From contig NZ_WBKP01000012.1 in NCBI RefSeq assembly GCF_009602465.1, positions 1 to 64,000 on the forward strand: 64,000 nt of DNA, given 5' to 3'. The translations under genes and the position numbers were made by a program. The notes under the pieces were generated by a model that did not search any database, had not been told where the DNA came from, and saw only the letters and a list, made by a program, of their open reading frames with translations. The DNA comes from Cumulibacter manganitolerans (GTDB lineage Bacteria; Actinomycetota; Actinomycetes; Mycobacteriales; Antricoccaceae). The first letter of the stretch is position 1. Each line of letters opens with the position of its first letter. Positions 7,474 through 15,727 of the stretch are shown here, piece by piece.

Positions 7474-8406
7474 GTGAGCCAGTCCCCAATGGTGCCGCCG
7501 GCCGCCCCGCCCGCCGGCCATCCGGCGCTCGAGATCGAGCACCTCGGGCTCGCCGACGGCCGCCGCATCGACTACCAGTGGGCCTGGGACTACCAGCGGG
7601 AGGTGCACGCCCGGGTCGCCACCGGCGAGCTGCCCGCCCGGGTGCTGCTGCTCGAGCACGAACCGGTGTACACCGCCGGACGCCAGACCCTCCCCGAGGA
7701 GCGCCCGTTCGACGGCACGCCGGTCATCGACGTCGACCGCGGCGGGAAGATCACCTGGCACGGTCCGGGACAGCTCGTCGGCTACCCGATCGTCCGGCTG
7801 CCCTCGCGCGTCGGCGTCGTCGACCACGTCCGGCGCATGGAGCAGGCGGTCATCGACCTGCTGGCCGAGCTCGGCATCGCCGCCGGCCGCGTGGAGGGGC
7901 GCACCGGTGTCTGGCTGCCCGCCGTCCCGTCTCGTCCGGTGACCACGAGCGCCGCCGGGATCTGGGACGCCGACCCGGCCCGCGCCGAGCGCCCCGCGCC
8001 GGACGCCGCCGCCCGGCTGATCCCGGACGGCCGGCCCGCGCCCGCGGTCGACTCCGCTCCGGACCACCGCGCCGTCCCGGCCGCGGCACCGTCAGCCGCC
8101 CCGGTGCCGCCGTCGCTGCGCAATGTGATCGCCGCTCCGGCGCGGCCCGAGCGCAAGATCTGCGCGATCGGCATCCGGGTCGCCCGGCGTACGACGATGC
8201 ACGGCTTCGCCGTCAACGTCACCAACTCGACCGCAGCCTTCGAGAACATCATCCCGTGCGGCATCAGCGACGCCGGCGTCACCTCGATCGCCGCCGAGCT
8301 CGGCGCGGCGCCCTCGCTGCCCGAGCTGGCGGCGCAGCTGACGCCGCACCTGCGCCGGTGCCTGGACTACGAGATCCCGCTGTCGGACGTCGTACGACGC
8401 GGATAG
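7474..8406 (+). CDS. lipB: Lipoyl(octanoyl) transferase LipB with an inserted Pro/Ala-rich segment
   Basis: 310 residues; the family is usually 210-250. LipB moves octanoyl from acyl carrier protein to lipoyl domains. Visible motifs: [17 protein letters not shown] (residues 89-105), the EGRTGVW strand ending at 147, catalytic Lys228 ([10 protein letters not shown]), TMHGFAVNV and catalytic Cys262 (IIPCGI). Between GVW147 and Lys228 sits a low-complexity insert of about 78 residues (149-226) rich in Ala, Pro, Arg and Asp. Both catalytic residues are present, so activity is likely. Start: GTG 7474, leaderless. lipA follows after 41 bp. Confidence 0.93.
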   Translation: MSQSPMVPPAAPPAGHPALEIEHLGLADGRRIDYQWAWDYQREVHARVATGELPARVLLLEHEPVYTAGRQTLPEERPFDGTPVIDVDRGGKITWHGPGQLVGYPIVRLPSRVGVVDHVRRMEQAVIDLLAELGIAAGRVEGRTGVWLPAVPSRPVTTSAAGIWDADPARAERPAPDAAARLIPDGRPAPAVDSAPDHRAVPAAAPSAAPVPPSLRNVIAAPARPERKICAIGIRVARRTTMHGFAVNVTNSTAAFENIIPCGISDAGVTSIAAELGAAPSLPELAAQLTPHLRRCLDYEIPLSDVVRRG

Positions 8407-8435
8407 CGCGCTCCGACGGATCCGCCGTCCGGGAG

Positions 8436-8441
8436 TACCCT
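8436..8441 (+). promoter_or_regulatory. -10 element of leaderless lipA
   Basis: TACCCT ends six nt before GTG 8448, so lipA probably has its own leaderless promoter in addition to any read-through from lipB. Confidence 0.55.
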
Positions 8442-8447
8442 GGCCGC

Positions 8448-9383
8448 GTGACTGTCGCACCCGAAGGACGCCGCCTGCTGCGGGTCGAGGCCAAGAACGC
8501 GCAGAGCCCGATCGAGCGCAAGCCGGCGTGGATCAAGACGCGCGCCAAGATGGGCCCGGAGTACCGCGAGCTGCAGTCGCTGGTGAAGTCCGAGGGGCTG
8601 CACACCGTCTGCCAGGAGGCCGGCTGCCCGAACATCTTCGAGTGCTGGGAGGACCGCGAGGCGACGTTCCTCATCGGCGGCGACGCGTGCACGCGGCGCT
8701 GCGACTTCTGCCAGATCGAGTCGGCCAAGCCGACGTCGTACGACACCGGGGAGCCGCTGCGCGTCGCCGAGTCGGTGCGCACGATGGGGCTGCGTTACGC
8801 CACCGTGACCGGCGTCTGCCGCGACGACCTGCCCGACGAGGGCGCCTGGCTGTACGCCGAGACGATCCGGCAGATCCACGCGCTCAACCCCGGCACCGGC
8901 GTCGAGATGCTGGCGCCGGACTTCTCCGGCAAGCCCGAGCTGCTCGGGCAGCTGTTCGACGCGCGCCCCGAGGTGTTCGCGCACAACGTGGAGACGGTGC
9001 CGCGGATCTTCCGGCGGATCCGTCCCGGGTTTCGCTACGAGCGCTCGCTCGACGTCCTCACCCAGGCGCGGGACGCCGGGCTGGTCACGAAGTCCAACCT
9101 GATCCTCGGCATGGGCGAGACCCGCGACGAGGTCGGCGAGGCGCTGCGCCAGCTGCACGATGCCGGCTGCGACCTGGTCACCATCACGCAGTACCTGCGC
9201 CCGAACATCCGGCTGCTGCCGGTCGACCGGTGGGTCAAGCCCGAGGAGTTCGTCGAGCTGGCCGATGAGGCCCGCGCGATCGGGTTCGCCGGCGTGATGT
9301 CCGGGCCGCTGGTGCGGTCGTCGTACCGCGCCGGCCGGCTCTACCAGCAGGCCCTCGACGCGCGCGCGGCCCGCCCCGCGTGA
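8448..9383 (+). CDS. lipA: Lipoyl synthase LipA (radical SAM)
   Basis: 311 residues. Inserts two sulfurs into protein-bound octanoyl to give lipoyl cofactor. The auxiliary cluster ligands are Cys55, Cys60 and Cys66 ([12 protein letters not shown]). The radical-SAM ligands are Cys81, Cys85 and Cys88 (CTRRCDFC). The C-terminal serine ligand is in [22 protein letters not shown] and [10 protein letters not shown] are also typical. It acts after LipB in the cytoplasm and serves pyruvate and 2-oxoglutarate dehydrogenases and the glycine cleavage system. Confidence 0.97.
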   Translation: MTVAPEGRRLLRVEAKNAQSPIERKPAWIKTRAKMGPEYRELQSLVKSEGLHTVCQEAGCPNIFECWEDREATFLIGGDACTRRCDFCQIESAKPTSYDTGEPLRVAESVRTMGLRYATVTGVCRDDLPDEGAWLYAETIRQIHALNPGTGVEMLAPDFSGKPELLGQLFDARPEVFAHNVETVPRIFRRIRPGFRYERSLDVLTQARDAGLVTKSNLILGMGETRDEVGEALRQLHDAGCDLVTITQYLRPNIRLLPVDRWVKPEEFVELADEARAIGFAGVMSGPLVRSSYRAGRLYQQALDARAARPA

Positions 9384-9459
9384 CCCAGCGGACGGCGAGC
9401 GGACGCCGACGCGCGAAAACCGCGTTGCGATGTCCGCCGCCGGATGCGACGGTGGAGCG

Positions 9460-9654
9460 ATGAGCACCGAAAGCACCCAGGACCACTCCGGCGCGCCCGA
9501 GGACATCAAGGCCAAGTTCCGGGAGGCGCTGGAGAAGAAGCACCAGCGCAACCATCGGCACGAGGACGAGGCCGGCGCGCACGGCGACTCCAAGGCGCAC
9601 GGCGAGCACCGGCGCTCCGGCAACGACAAGACGTTCCGCCGCAAGTCCGGCTGA
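9460..9654 (+). CDS. DUF5302 small charged protein
   Basis: 64 residues, very hydrophilic, rich in His, Lys, Glu and Asp, without a membrane segment. The helical segment EDIKAKFREALEKKHQRNHRHEDE and the C-terminal KTFRRKSG are characteristic of the actinobacterial DUF5302 family. ATG 9460 follows GGTGGAG. Function is unknown. It lies between lipA and the permease operon and need not belong to either. Confidence 0.75.
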   Translation: MSTESTQDHSGAPEDIKAKFREALEKKHQRNHRHEDEAGAHGDSKAHGEHRRSGNDKTFRRKSG

Positions 9655-9760
9655 CGCGGCCGCGGCGTCCCGCCGCAAACCCGGCCGACGCGGCGGAGCC
9701 GCCTGCTCGGGCTGCGCGACCGAGCCGTCGCGGCGTCCCGCCCGGTAGCGACCCGTTCGG

Positions 9761-9766
9761 TACTGT
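9761..9766 (+). promoter_or_regulatory. -10 element of the dpp-type operon
   Basis: TACTGT is followed by seven nt and ATG 9774. This would make the first permease mRNA leaderless. Confidence 0.5.
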
Positions 9767-9773
9767 TGCGCCC

Positions 9774-10721
9774 ATGGCCGTGAAGATCCTGACGCGCGTC
9801 GGCATCTTCCTGCTCACGCTGATCGTCGCGTCGCTCGTCGTCTTCGCGTTCATGAACCTGCTGCCGGGCGACCCGGCCCGCACCGCGCTCGGGCTCAACG
9901 CCGACGACGCGTCGGTGGCCGCGCTGCGCGAGCGCTTCGGGCTCGACCGGCCGTGGCCCGTCCGGTACTTCGAATGGGTGGGCGGCATGCTGCACGGCGA
10001 CTTCGGGCGTGCCTGGATCGGCGACTTCGACCTCACTCCCCAGATCTGGGAGAAGCTCTCGCGCACCCTCATCCTGGTGGTCTGCGGCATGATCGTCGCC
10101 CTGGTCGTCGCGGTGCCGTTCGGCGTGGTGATGGCCGTGCGCCACCGCCGGCCCAGCGGCGTCGCACTCTCGGTGCTCTCCCAGGTCGGCGTCGCGATCC
10201 CCGCCTTCGTGCTCGGCCTGATCTTCATCAACTACCTCGCCCTGCACCTGGACTGGTTCAAGGTCGGCGGGTACACCGCGCCGCAGGACGACTTCGTGCT
10301 GTTCCTGCGCCAGATCACCCTGCCGGCCCTCTCGCTCGGGCTCGTGCAAGGCGCGGTCCTCAGCCGGTACGTGCGTTCGGCGATGCTCGACGTCCTCGGC
10401 ACCGACTACCTGCGGACCGCCCGGGCCAAGGGCCTCACGCCGTACCGCGCGATCATCCGGCACGGGCTGCGCAACGCGTCCATCCCGGTGGTCACCGTCC
10501 TCGGGCTGCAGCTGGCCACCCTGCTGGTCGGCGCCGTGGTCGTCGAACGGGTCTTCGTGATCCCGGGCCTGGGCGACATGCTGCTCAACGAGGTGGCCAA
10601 CCGCGACCTCATCGGCGTGCAGTCGATCGTGATGGTGCTGGTCTTCATCACGCTGTTCATCACCCTCGTCGTCGAGCTGCTGTACGTCGTCCTCGACCCG
10701 CGCCTGCGGAGCAACCGGTGA
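9774..10721 (+). CDS. dppB: Peptide ABC transporter permease, DppB/OppB type
   Basis: 315 residues, six expected membrane helices. N-terminal MNLLPGDPA is the typical periplasmic-loop motif of DppB/OppB. The EAA-type cytoplasmic loop (DYLRTARAKGLTPYRAIIRHGLRNASIPVVTVLG) contacts the ATPases. First gene of a coupled operon: its TGA overlaps the GTG of the next permease (GTGA). Likely partner of the lipoprotein at 4262-5794. The substrate (dipeptide, oligopeptide or nickel) cannot be told from sequence. Confidence 0.92.
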   Translation: MAVKILTRVGIFLLTLIVASLVVFAFMNLLPGDPARTALGLNADDASVAALRERFGLDRPWPVRYFEWVGGMLHGDFGRAWIGDFDLTPQIWEKLSRTLILVVCGMIVALVVAVPFGVVMAVRHRRPSGVALSVLSQVGVAIPAFVLGLIFINYLALHLDWFKVGGYTAPQDDFVLFLRQITLPALSLGLVQGAVLSRYVRSAMLDVLGTDYLRTARAKGLTPYRAIIRHGLRNASIPVVTVLGLQLATLLVGAVVVERVFVIPGLGDMLLNEVANRDLIGVQSIVMVLVFITLFITLVVELLYVVLDPRLRSNR

Positions 10722-11572
10722 CCGCGCCGGCGCCGGCCGCGACGCGGCGCGGCCGGGGACGCAACCTGAACCTGATCATCGGTGGCGTGCTCGTCGGGCT
10801 CATCGTGCTGGTAGGGCTGGTGTCGGTGTTCTGGACGCCGTACCCGCCGAACCTCAACTCGGTCGCGCCGAAGTACTCCCCGTTCTCCGGCGACCACCTG
10901 CTCGGCGGCGACGTGTACGGGCGGGACGTCCTGAGCCGGATCATGGTCGGCGCTCGCACGACCCTGCTCGTCGGGGTCGTCGCGGTCGGCATCGCGGCCT
11001 GCGTCGGCGTCCCGCTGGGCATCTGGGCGGCGATGACGCCCCGCCGCTGGGTCAGCGAGCTGGTGATGCGCGGCAACGACCTGCTGCTGGCGTTCCCCGC
11101 GCTGCTGCTGGCGATCATGCTCAAGTCGATCTACGGCGCGTCGACGCTCATCGCGATGGTCGCGATCGGCATCGCGACGATCCCGTCGTTCGCGCGCGTC
11201 TCCCGCGCCGGCACCCTGCAGGTGATGCAGACCGACTTCGTGATGGCCGCGCGCGCCGCCGGGCACGGCTCGTGGGCGATCGCCGTACGGCACGTGCTGC
11301 GCAACGTCGCGAGCGTCATCATCGTCCAGGCGTCCGTCGCGTTCGCGATCGCGATCCTCGCCGAGGCCGGCCTGTCGTTCCTCGGGCTGGGCACCCCGCC
11401 GCCCAACGCGACGTGGGGCACGATGCTGTTCGACTCGCAGGCGGTGCTCTACAAGGCGCTGCGGCTCGGCTTCGTCCCCGGGTTCGCGATCGCGCTCGCG
11501 GTCATCGGGTTCAACCTGCTCGGCGACGGGCTGCGCGACCGGCTCGACGTCACCCTCTCGGAGGCGCGATGA
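10718..11572 (+). CDS. dppC: Peptide ABC transporter permease, DppC/OppC type
   Basis: 284 residues. An N-terminal helix is followed by the DppC signature HLLGGDVYGRDVLSRIMVGARTTLLVG, and the EAA loop DFVMAARAAGHGSWAIAVRHVLRN. A C-terminal LSFLGLGTPPPNATWG is diagnostic of DppC/OppC. GTG start at 10718 overlaps the dppB stop; its own TGA overlaps the ATG of the ATPase (ATGA). Forms the membrane pore with DppB. Confidence 0.93.
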   Translation: MTAPAPAATRRGRGRNLNLIIGGVLVGLIVLVGLVSVFWTPYPPNLNSVAPKYSPFSGDHLLGGDVYGRDVLSRIMVGARTTLLVGVVAVGIAACVGVPLGIWAAMTPRRWVSELVMRGNDLLLAFPALLLAIMLKSIYGASTLIAMVAIGIATIPSFARVSRAGTLQVMQTDFVMAARAAGHGSWAIAVRHVLRNVASVIIVQASVAFAIAILAEAGLSFLGLGTPPPNATWGTMLFDSQAVLYKALRLGFVPGFAIALAVIGFNLLGDGLRDRLDVTLSEAR

Positions 11573-12636
11573 GCACCCCTCGGCCCCCACACGGCACGTC
11601 GGACGACGCCGCGCCGCGCGTGGGCACCGCTGCGGTCCCGCCCGCGGCGGGACGGCGCGTCCTGGAGGTCACCGACCTCTGCATCGACGCGGCCAACTTC
11701 CGGCTGCTCGACGGGGTGTCGTTCACCATCGACGGCGACGAGCGAGTGGGCCTCATCGGCGAGTCGGGATCGGGAAAGTCGCTCACCTCGCTGTCGATCA
11801 TCGGCGTGCTCCCGGACAACCTGACCGCCTCCGGCTCGGTCGACCTCGCCGGCACCGAGCTGATCGGGCGTCGCGAGCGCGACCTCGCCCGGCTGCGCGG
11901 CAAGGACGTCGCGATGGTGTTCCAGGAACCGATGACCGCGCTCAACCCCACGATGAAGATCGGCACCCAGATCGCCGAGGCGATGCTGCTGCACGGCACC
12001 CGGGCCTCGAAGAAGGACGCCGTCCGCGAGGCCGTCGGGCTGCTCGAGCAGGTCGGGCTGCCCGACCCCCAGGAGTCGGCCGAGAAGTACCCGCACCAGC
12101 TCTCCGGCGGCCAGCGGCAGCGCGTGGTGATCGCCATCGCGCTGGCCAACGACCCGGCACTGCTGATCTGCGACGAGCCGACGACCGCGCTCGACGTGAC
12201 GGTCCAGGCGCAGGTGCTCGACCTGATCCGCACCGAGGTCGACGAGCACAACGCCGCGCTGCTGTTCATCACCCACGACCTCGCCGTCGTCGCGCTGATG
12301 TGCCACCGCGTGCTGGTGATGTACGGCGGACGGGTCGTCGAGGCGGGCCGCGTGCACGAGGTCTTCCAGGCCCCCCGCCACCCGTACACCGCCGGGCTGC
12401 TGGCGTCGTCCGACCTCGACCGGGTGGACGCCGACGGCAACCTGCCCACCATCCCCGGATCGGTCCCGCCCGCCGGCCGGTTCCCCGACGGCTGCGTCTT
12501 CCGCAACCGGTGCGATCGGGCGACCGCCGAGTGCGCCGCCGTACCGCCCTGGACCACCCGCGACGGAGCCGCGACGGACGTCGCCAGCGGCAACAGCGGG
12601 TACGCCTGCTTCCATCCGATCGGAGGGTCCTTATGA
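11569..12636 (+). CDS. dppD: Peptide ABC transporter ATPase, DppD/OppD type
   Basis: 355 residues. Walker A GESGSGKS, Q-loop MVFQEPMTALNP, signature LSGGQRQRV, Walker B LLICDEPTTALDV and switch His ITHDL are all intact. The C-terminal extension contains CVFRNRCDRATAEC and a later YACFHP. This four-Cys set matches the region that carries an iron-sulfur cluster in some DppD proteins. The ATG overlaps the dppC stop. The TGA overlaps the ATG of a 52-codon ORF rather than that of the second ATPase. Confidence 0.93.
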   Translation: MSTPRPPHGTSDDAAPRVGTAAVPPAAGRRVLEVTDLCIDAANFRLLDGVSFTIDGDERVGLIGESGSGKSLTSLSIIGVLPDNLTASGSVDLAGTELIGRRERDLARLRGKDVAMVFQEPMTALNPTMKIGTQIAEAMLLHGTRASKKDAVREAVGLLEQVGLPDPQESAEKYPHQLSGGQRQRVVIAIALANDPALLICDEPTTALDVTVQAQVLDLIRTEVDEHNAALLFITHDLAVVALMCHRVLVMYGGRVVEAGRVHEVFQAPRHPYTAGLLASSDLDRVDADGNLPTIPGSVPPAGRFPDGCVFRNRCDRATAECAAVPPWTTRDGAATDVASGNSGYACFHPIGGSL

Positions 12637-12791
12637 CGGCCCGGACCTCCTCGACGGCACGGGGACCGCGCCCCGGCCGCTCCCGGACGCGGTGGCTTCC
12701 GCCCCGCTCTTCCCGGACGCGGTGGCTTCTGCCCCGCTATCGAGCATGTAGCGGGGCACAACCCACCGCGAGCGTGGGGACTCCGGCGTGA
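12633..12791 (+). CDS. 52-codon coupled ORF made largely of repeat family A
   Basis: ATG 12633 overlaps the dppD stop (ATGA) and has GGAGGG 5 nt upstream. The TGA at 12789-12791 overlaps the GTG of the next ATPase (GTGA). The predicted peptide is basic and repetitive (RSRTRWLPPRSSRTRWLLPRY) and resembles no family I know. Its DNA contains three family A repeat units. The ORF may simply keep ribosomes moving to the downstream ATPase rather than make a useful protein. Confidence 0.45.
   Translation: MTARTSSTARGPRPGRSRTRWLPPRSSRTRWLLPRYRACSGAQPTASVGTPA
12681..12770. repeat. Repeat family A, locus 2 (two direct units, one inverted)
   Basis: Two 30-bp direct units, 12681-12710 and 12711-12740, differ at only two positions and begin TCCCGGACGCGGTGGCTTC. 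An inverted, less exact unit covers about 12748-12770. The first unit differs from the middle unit at 5842-5868 by a single base over their shared ~27 bp. This copy lies inside the dpp operon between the two ATPase genes. Confidence 0.85.
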
Positions 12792-13624
12792 GGGCGGACG
12801 ATGGCGGGCGCGAGCCGATGATCAGCGTGCGCGACCTGACGCGGTCCTACCCGCGGCGGCGAACCTCCCTGCTCGGCAAGCCCGGGCACACCCTCGGCCT
12901 CGACGGTGTCGGCTTCGACGTCGCCGCCGGCGAGCGGTTCGCCATCGTCGGGGAGTCCGGCTCGGGCAAGTCCACGCTGCTGCGGATCCTCGCCGGGCTC
13001 GACCAGCCGACGTCCGGCAGCGTCTCGGTCGCCGGTATCGACCTCACCCGGCACGGCAAGCACGTGCGGGCGCTGCGCCGGAAGCTGCAGATGGTCTTCC
13101 AGGACCCGATGAGCTCGCTCGACCCGCGGATGCGGGTGCGCGACATCGTCGCCGAGCCGCTCGTCGCACAGCGCATCAAGCACTCGCGCGCCGACATCGA
13201 GCAGCTGCTGCAGGACGTCGGGATCAATCCCGAGAGCGCCGACCGCTACCCGCACCAGTTCTCCGGGGGCCAGCGGCAGCGGATCTCGATCGCCCGCGCG
13301 CTGGCGCCGAACCCCAGCATCCTGATCGCCGACGAGCCGGTCTCCGCGCTCGACGTGTCGGTGCGCGCCCAGGTGCTCAACCTCATCAACACGCTGGTCC
13401 GCGAGCGCGAGCTCACCCTGGTGTTCGTCTCCCACGACCTGTCGGTGGTGCGGCACCTGTGCCAGCGGATCGCCGTCCTCAAGGACGGCAGGCTCATCGA
13501 GATCGGGGACACGGCGCAGGTGTACGACGACCCGCAGACGGAGTACACCAAGCGACTCGTGGCGGCGATCCCGACGCTCGCCAAGGCGCTGTCCGGCGCC
13601 GGCACCGGCGACCTGCTGACCTGA
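12788..13624 (+). CDS. dppF: Peptide ABC transporter ATPase, DppF/OppF type
   Basis: 278 residues, short for the family (about 320). Walker A GESGSGKS, MVFQDPMSSLDP, signature FSGGQRQRI, Walker B LIADEPVSALDV and VSHDL are present. The usual C-terminal Cys-containing oligopeptide extension is missing. GTG 12788 overlaps the stop of the repeat-derived ORF; an in-frame ATG at 12818 (MISVRDL) is the alternative start. Second nucleotide-binding subunit of the transporter. Confidence 0.92.
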   Translation: MRADDGGREPMISVRDLTRSYPRRRTSLLGKPGHTLGLDGVGFDVAAGERFAIVGESGSGKSTLLRILAGLDQPTSGSVSVAGIDLTRHGKHVRALRRKLQMVFQDPMSSLDPRMRVRDIVAEPLVAQRIKHSRADIEQLLQDVGINPESADRYPHQFSGGQRQRISIARALAPNPSILIADEPVSALDVSVRAQVLNLINTLVRERELTLVFVSHDLSVVRHLCQRIAVLKDGRLIEIGDTAQVYDDPQTEYTKRLVAAIPTLAKALSGAGTGDLLT

Positions 13625-13635
13625 GGCGCTCCGAC

Positions 13636-13688
13636 AGGACGTCGCCGATTCGGGGCCCTGTCCATCCGGGGTGGACAGGGCCCGTCCT
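13636..13688. terminator. Bidirectional hairpin between dppF and acyl-CoA dehydrogenase
   Basis: GGGCCCTGTCCA (13653-13664) pairs perfectly with TGGACAGGGCCC (13672-13683) around a 7-nt loop. An outer AGGAC/GTCCT pair (13636-13640 and 13684-13688) encloses it. It lies between convergent genes. No T-run, as is usual in high-GC genomes. Confidence 0.7.
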
Positions 13689-13735
13689 GCGTGACGTTCT
13701 CCGGAGGTCTCCCCGCCGAAGCGGGCTGCTCCTGG

Positions 13736-14890
13736 CTACAGCGAGCGGGCGACGAGCTCCTTCATGATCTCGTTGGTGCCGCCGTAGATCTTCTGCACGC
13801 GGGCGTCGGCGTACATCCGGGCGATCGGGTACTCCCACATGAAGCCGTAGCCGCCGAACAGCTGCAGGCACCGGTCGACGACCTTGTTCTGCATGTCGGT
13901 GCTGAAGAACTTGGCCATGGAGGCGCCGGCCGTGTCGAGCTCGCCGCGCAGGTGCCGCTCGATGCAGTTGTCGACCATGGTGCGGGTGGCGAAGGCGTCG
14001 GCGACGCACTCGGCCAGCACGAACCGGGTGTTCTGCTGCTCGAGCAGCGTCTTGCCGAACGCCTTGCGCTGCTTGGCGTAGTCGATGGCCAGCCGGACGG
14101 CGGCCTCGCACGCGACCGCGGCACCGACCGCGATGGTCAGCCGCTCCTGCGGGAGGGCGCCCATCAGGTGCCGCATCCCGTAGCCCTCCTCGCCGCCGAG
14201 GATGTTGGCCGCGGGGACCCGCATGTCCTCGAAGAACAGCTCGCGGGTGTCCTGGCCGTGGGTGCCGAGCTTCTTCAGGGCGCGGCCGCGCTGGTAGCCC
14301 GGCAGGTCCTGCGTCTCGGCGACCAGCAGCGACAGGCCCTTGCCGCCAGGCTGGTCGCCGGTGCGGACGACGAGCACCATGAGGTCGGCGTGCGTGCCGT
14401 TGGAGATGAACGTCTTGGCGCCGTTGACGACGTACTCGTCACCGTCGCGGACGGCGCGGGTGGCGATCGCCTGCAGGTCCGATCCGGTGCCCGGCTCGGT
14501 CATCGCGATGCCGCACACGTACTCGCCCGACGCGAGCTTGGGCAGCCAGTTGCGCTTCTGCTCCTCGGTGCCGTACGAGGCGAAATAATGCGCGACGATC
14601 GTCGAGTGCACCGAGTTGGCCCACGCGGTGTCGTACACGTAGCCCTGCTCCTCGATGATCACCGCCTCGTGCGCGAAGGTGCCACCGCCGCCGCCGTACT
14701 CCTCGGGGATGCTGATGCACAGCAGGCCCTGCTCCCCCGCCTTGCGCCAGAAGTCGCGGTCGACCTGCTGCTGCTCGTCCCACCGCTCCTCGTGCGGGAC
14801 CATCTCGCGCTCGAGGAAGGTGCGGGTCATCGCGCGGAGATCGGCCAGCTCCTCGGTCATCCAGGGCTTGGTGTACTCGTCCAGAATCAT
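13736..14890 (-). CDS. Acyl-CoA dehydrogenase, long-chain (LCAD) type
   Basis: 384 residues. Catalyses FAD-dependent alpha,beta-desaturation of acyl-CoA, the first step of beta-oxidation. The C-terminal IYGGTNEIMKELVARSL has Gly where medium-chain enzymes have the catalytic Glu. As in mitochondrial LCAD, the base should be the Glu of ALPQERL. KQRKAFGKTL and LFGGYGFMWEYPIARMY are also LCAD-like. ATG 14890 has AAGGA upstream. It is the last gene of the four-gene operon starting at 18578. Confidence 0.9.
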   Translation of the reverse strand: MILDEYTKPWMTEELADLRAMTRTFLEREMVPHEERWDEQQQVDRDFWRKAGEQGLLCISIPEEYGGGGGTFAHEAVIIEEQGYVYDTAWANSVHSTIVAHYFASYGTEEQKRNWLPKLASGEYVCGIAMTEPGTGSDLQAIATRAVRDGDEYVVNGAKTFISNGTHADLMVLVVRTGDQPGGKGLSLLVAETQDLPGYQRGRALKKLGTHGQDTRELFFEDMRVPAANILGGEEGYGMRHLMGALPQERLTIAVGAAVACEAAVRLAIDYAKQRKAFGKTLLEQQNTRFVLAECVADAFATRTMVDNCIERHLRGELDTAGASMAKFFSTDMQNKVVDRCLQLFGGYGFMWEYPIARMYADARVQKIYGGTNEIMKELVARSL

Positions 14891-14916
14891 GCGGTCGTTC
14901 CTTCGTGTGTGGGCGG

Positions 14917-15693
14917 CTACTTGCCGGTGAACTCGGGCCGGCGCTTCTCCAGGAACGCCGCCTGCCCCTCGTGGCAGTCGTCGGAGGCGAGGGCGATCTT
15001 GAAGTTCCGCCGTTCGTACTCGAGGCCGGTGGCCAGCGGGACGTCGACGGAGGCGAGGGCGGCGTCCTTCGCGAGACCGACCGCGAGCGGCGAGTTGCCC
15101 GCGATCGTCGCGGCGATCCGCTTCGCCGCCTCCAGCGCACCGCCGCTCTCGGCCAGATCGCTGACCAGCCCGGCCCGTTCGGCGTCCTCTCCGGAGATCG
15201 GCTCGCCGGTCAGCAGCATCCGCATCGCCTTGGCCTTGCCGACGGCGGTGATCAGCCGCTGGGTGCCGCCGGCGCCGGGAATCACGCCCAGCTTGACCTC
15301 GGGGACGCCGATCTTCGCGTCGCGGGCCGCCACGACGATGTCGCACGCCAGCGCGAGCTCGCAGCCACCGCCCAGCGCGAGCCCCTCGACCGCCGCGATG
15401 ACGGGGATCCGCAGCGCCGCGAGGGACTGCCACATGCTCAGGGTGTCCGATTGCGCGGACTCCATCACCGGGGACTCGCGCAGGCCCTCGAAGCCGGTGA
15501 TGTCGGCTCCGGCGCAGAACGCACCTCCGGCCCCGGTGACGACGACGGCGCGGGCCCCGTCGCGCCGGGCCCGCGCGAATGCGTCGGCCAGGCCGGCGCT
15601 CACCGCGGGGTTCATCGCGTTCTTGCGCTCGGGCCGGTCGATGGTGACGACGGCGACCGCGTCGTCGAGCTCGTAGCGGACCTGCTCGGTCAT
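14917..15693 (-). CDS. Enoyl-CoA hydratase/isomerase family protein
   Basis: 258 residues, crotonase fold. The oxyanion-hole motifs (GGAFCAGADITGF and AAVEGLALGGGCELALACD) are intact. VPEVKLGVIPGAGGTQRL carries the first catalytic Glu of hydratases. In the helix that normally carries the second (AMEMVLTG in rat crotonase, from memory) this protein has AMRMLLTG, so Arg replaces Glu. It may be a hydratase variant or another crotonase activity. It lies between the acyl-CoA dehydrogenase and the ligase and shares their operon. Confidence 0.87.
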   Translation of the reverse strand: MTEQVRYELDDAVAVVTIDRPERKNAMNPAVSAGLADAFARARRDGARAVVVTGAGGAFCAGADITGFEGLRESPVMESAQSDTLSMWQSLAALRIPVIAAVEGLALGGGCELALACDIVVAARDAKIGVPEVKLGVIPGAGGTQRLITAVGKAKAMRMLLTGEPISGEDAERAGLVSDLAESGGALEAAKRIAATIAGNSPLAVGLAKDAALASVDVPLATGLEYERRNFKIALASDDCHEGQAAFLEKRRPEFTGK

Positions 15694-15727
15694 CCTGCTC
15701 CTCGGCTGGGGGTGGGACGGCGGCCGG

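Noticed and set aside
5795-13624. One contiguous peptide-uptake operon including the lipoprotein
   Set aside because: TRIC lies on the other strand and bluB, lipB, lipA and the DUF5302 gene intervene with their own promoters; functional pairing remains likely but not co-transcription.
13736-14890. Inactivated acyl-CoA dehydrogenase because IYEGT reads IYGGT
   Set aside because: The LCAD group has Gly there and uses a Glu in ALPQERL, which is present.
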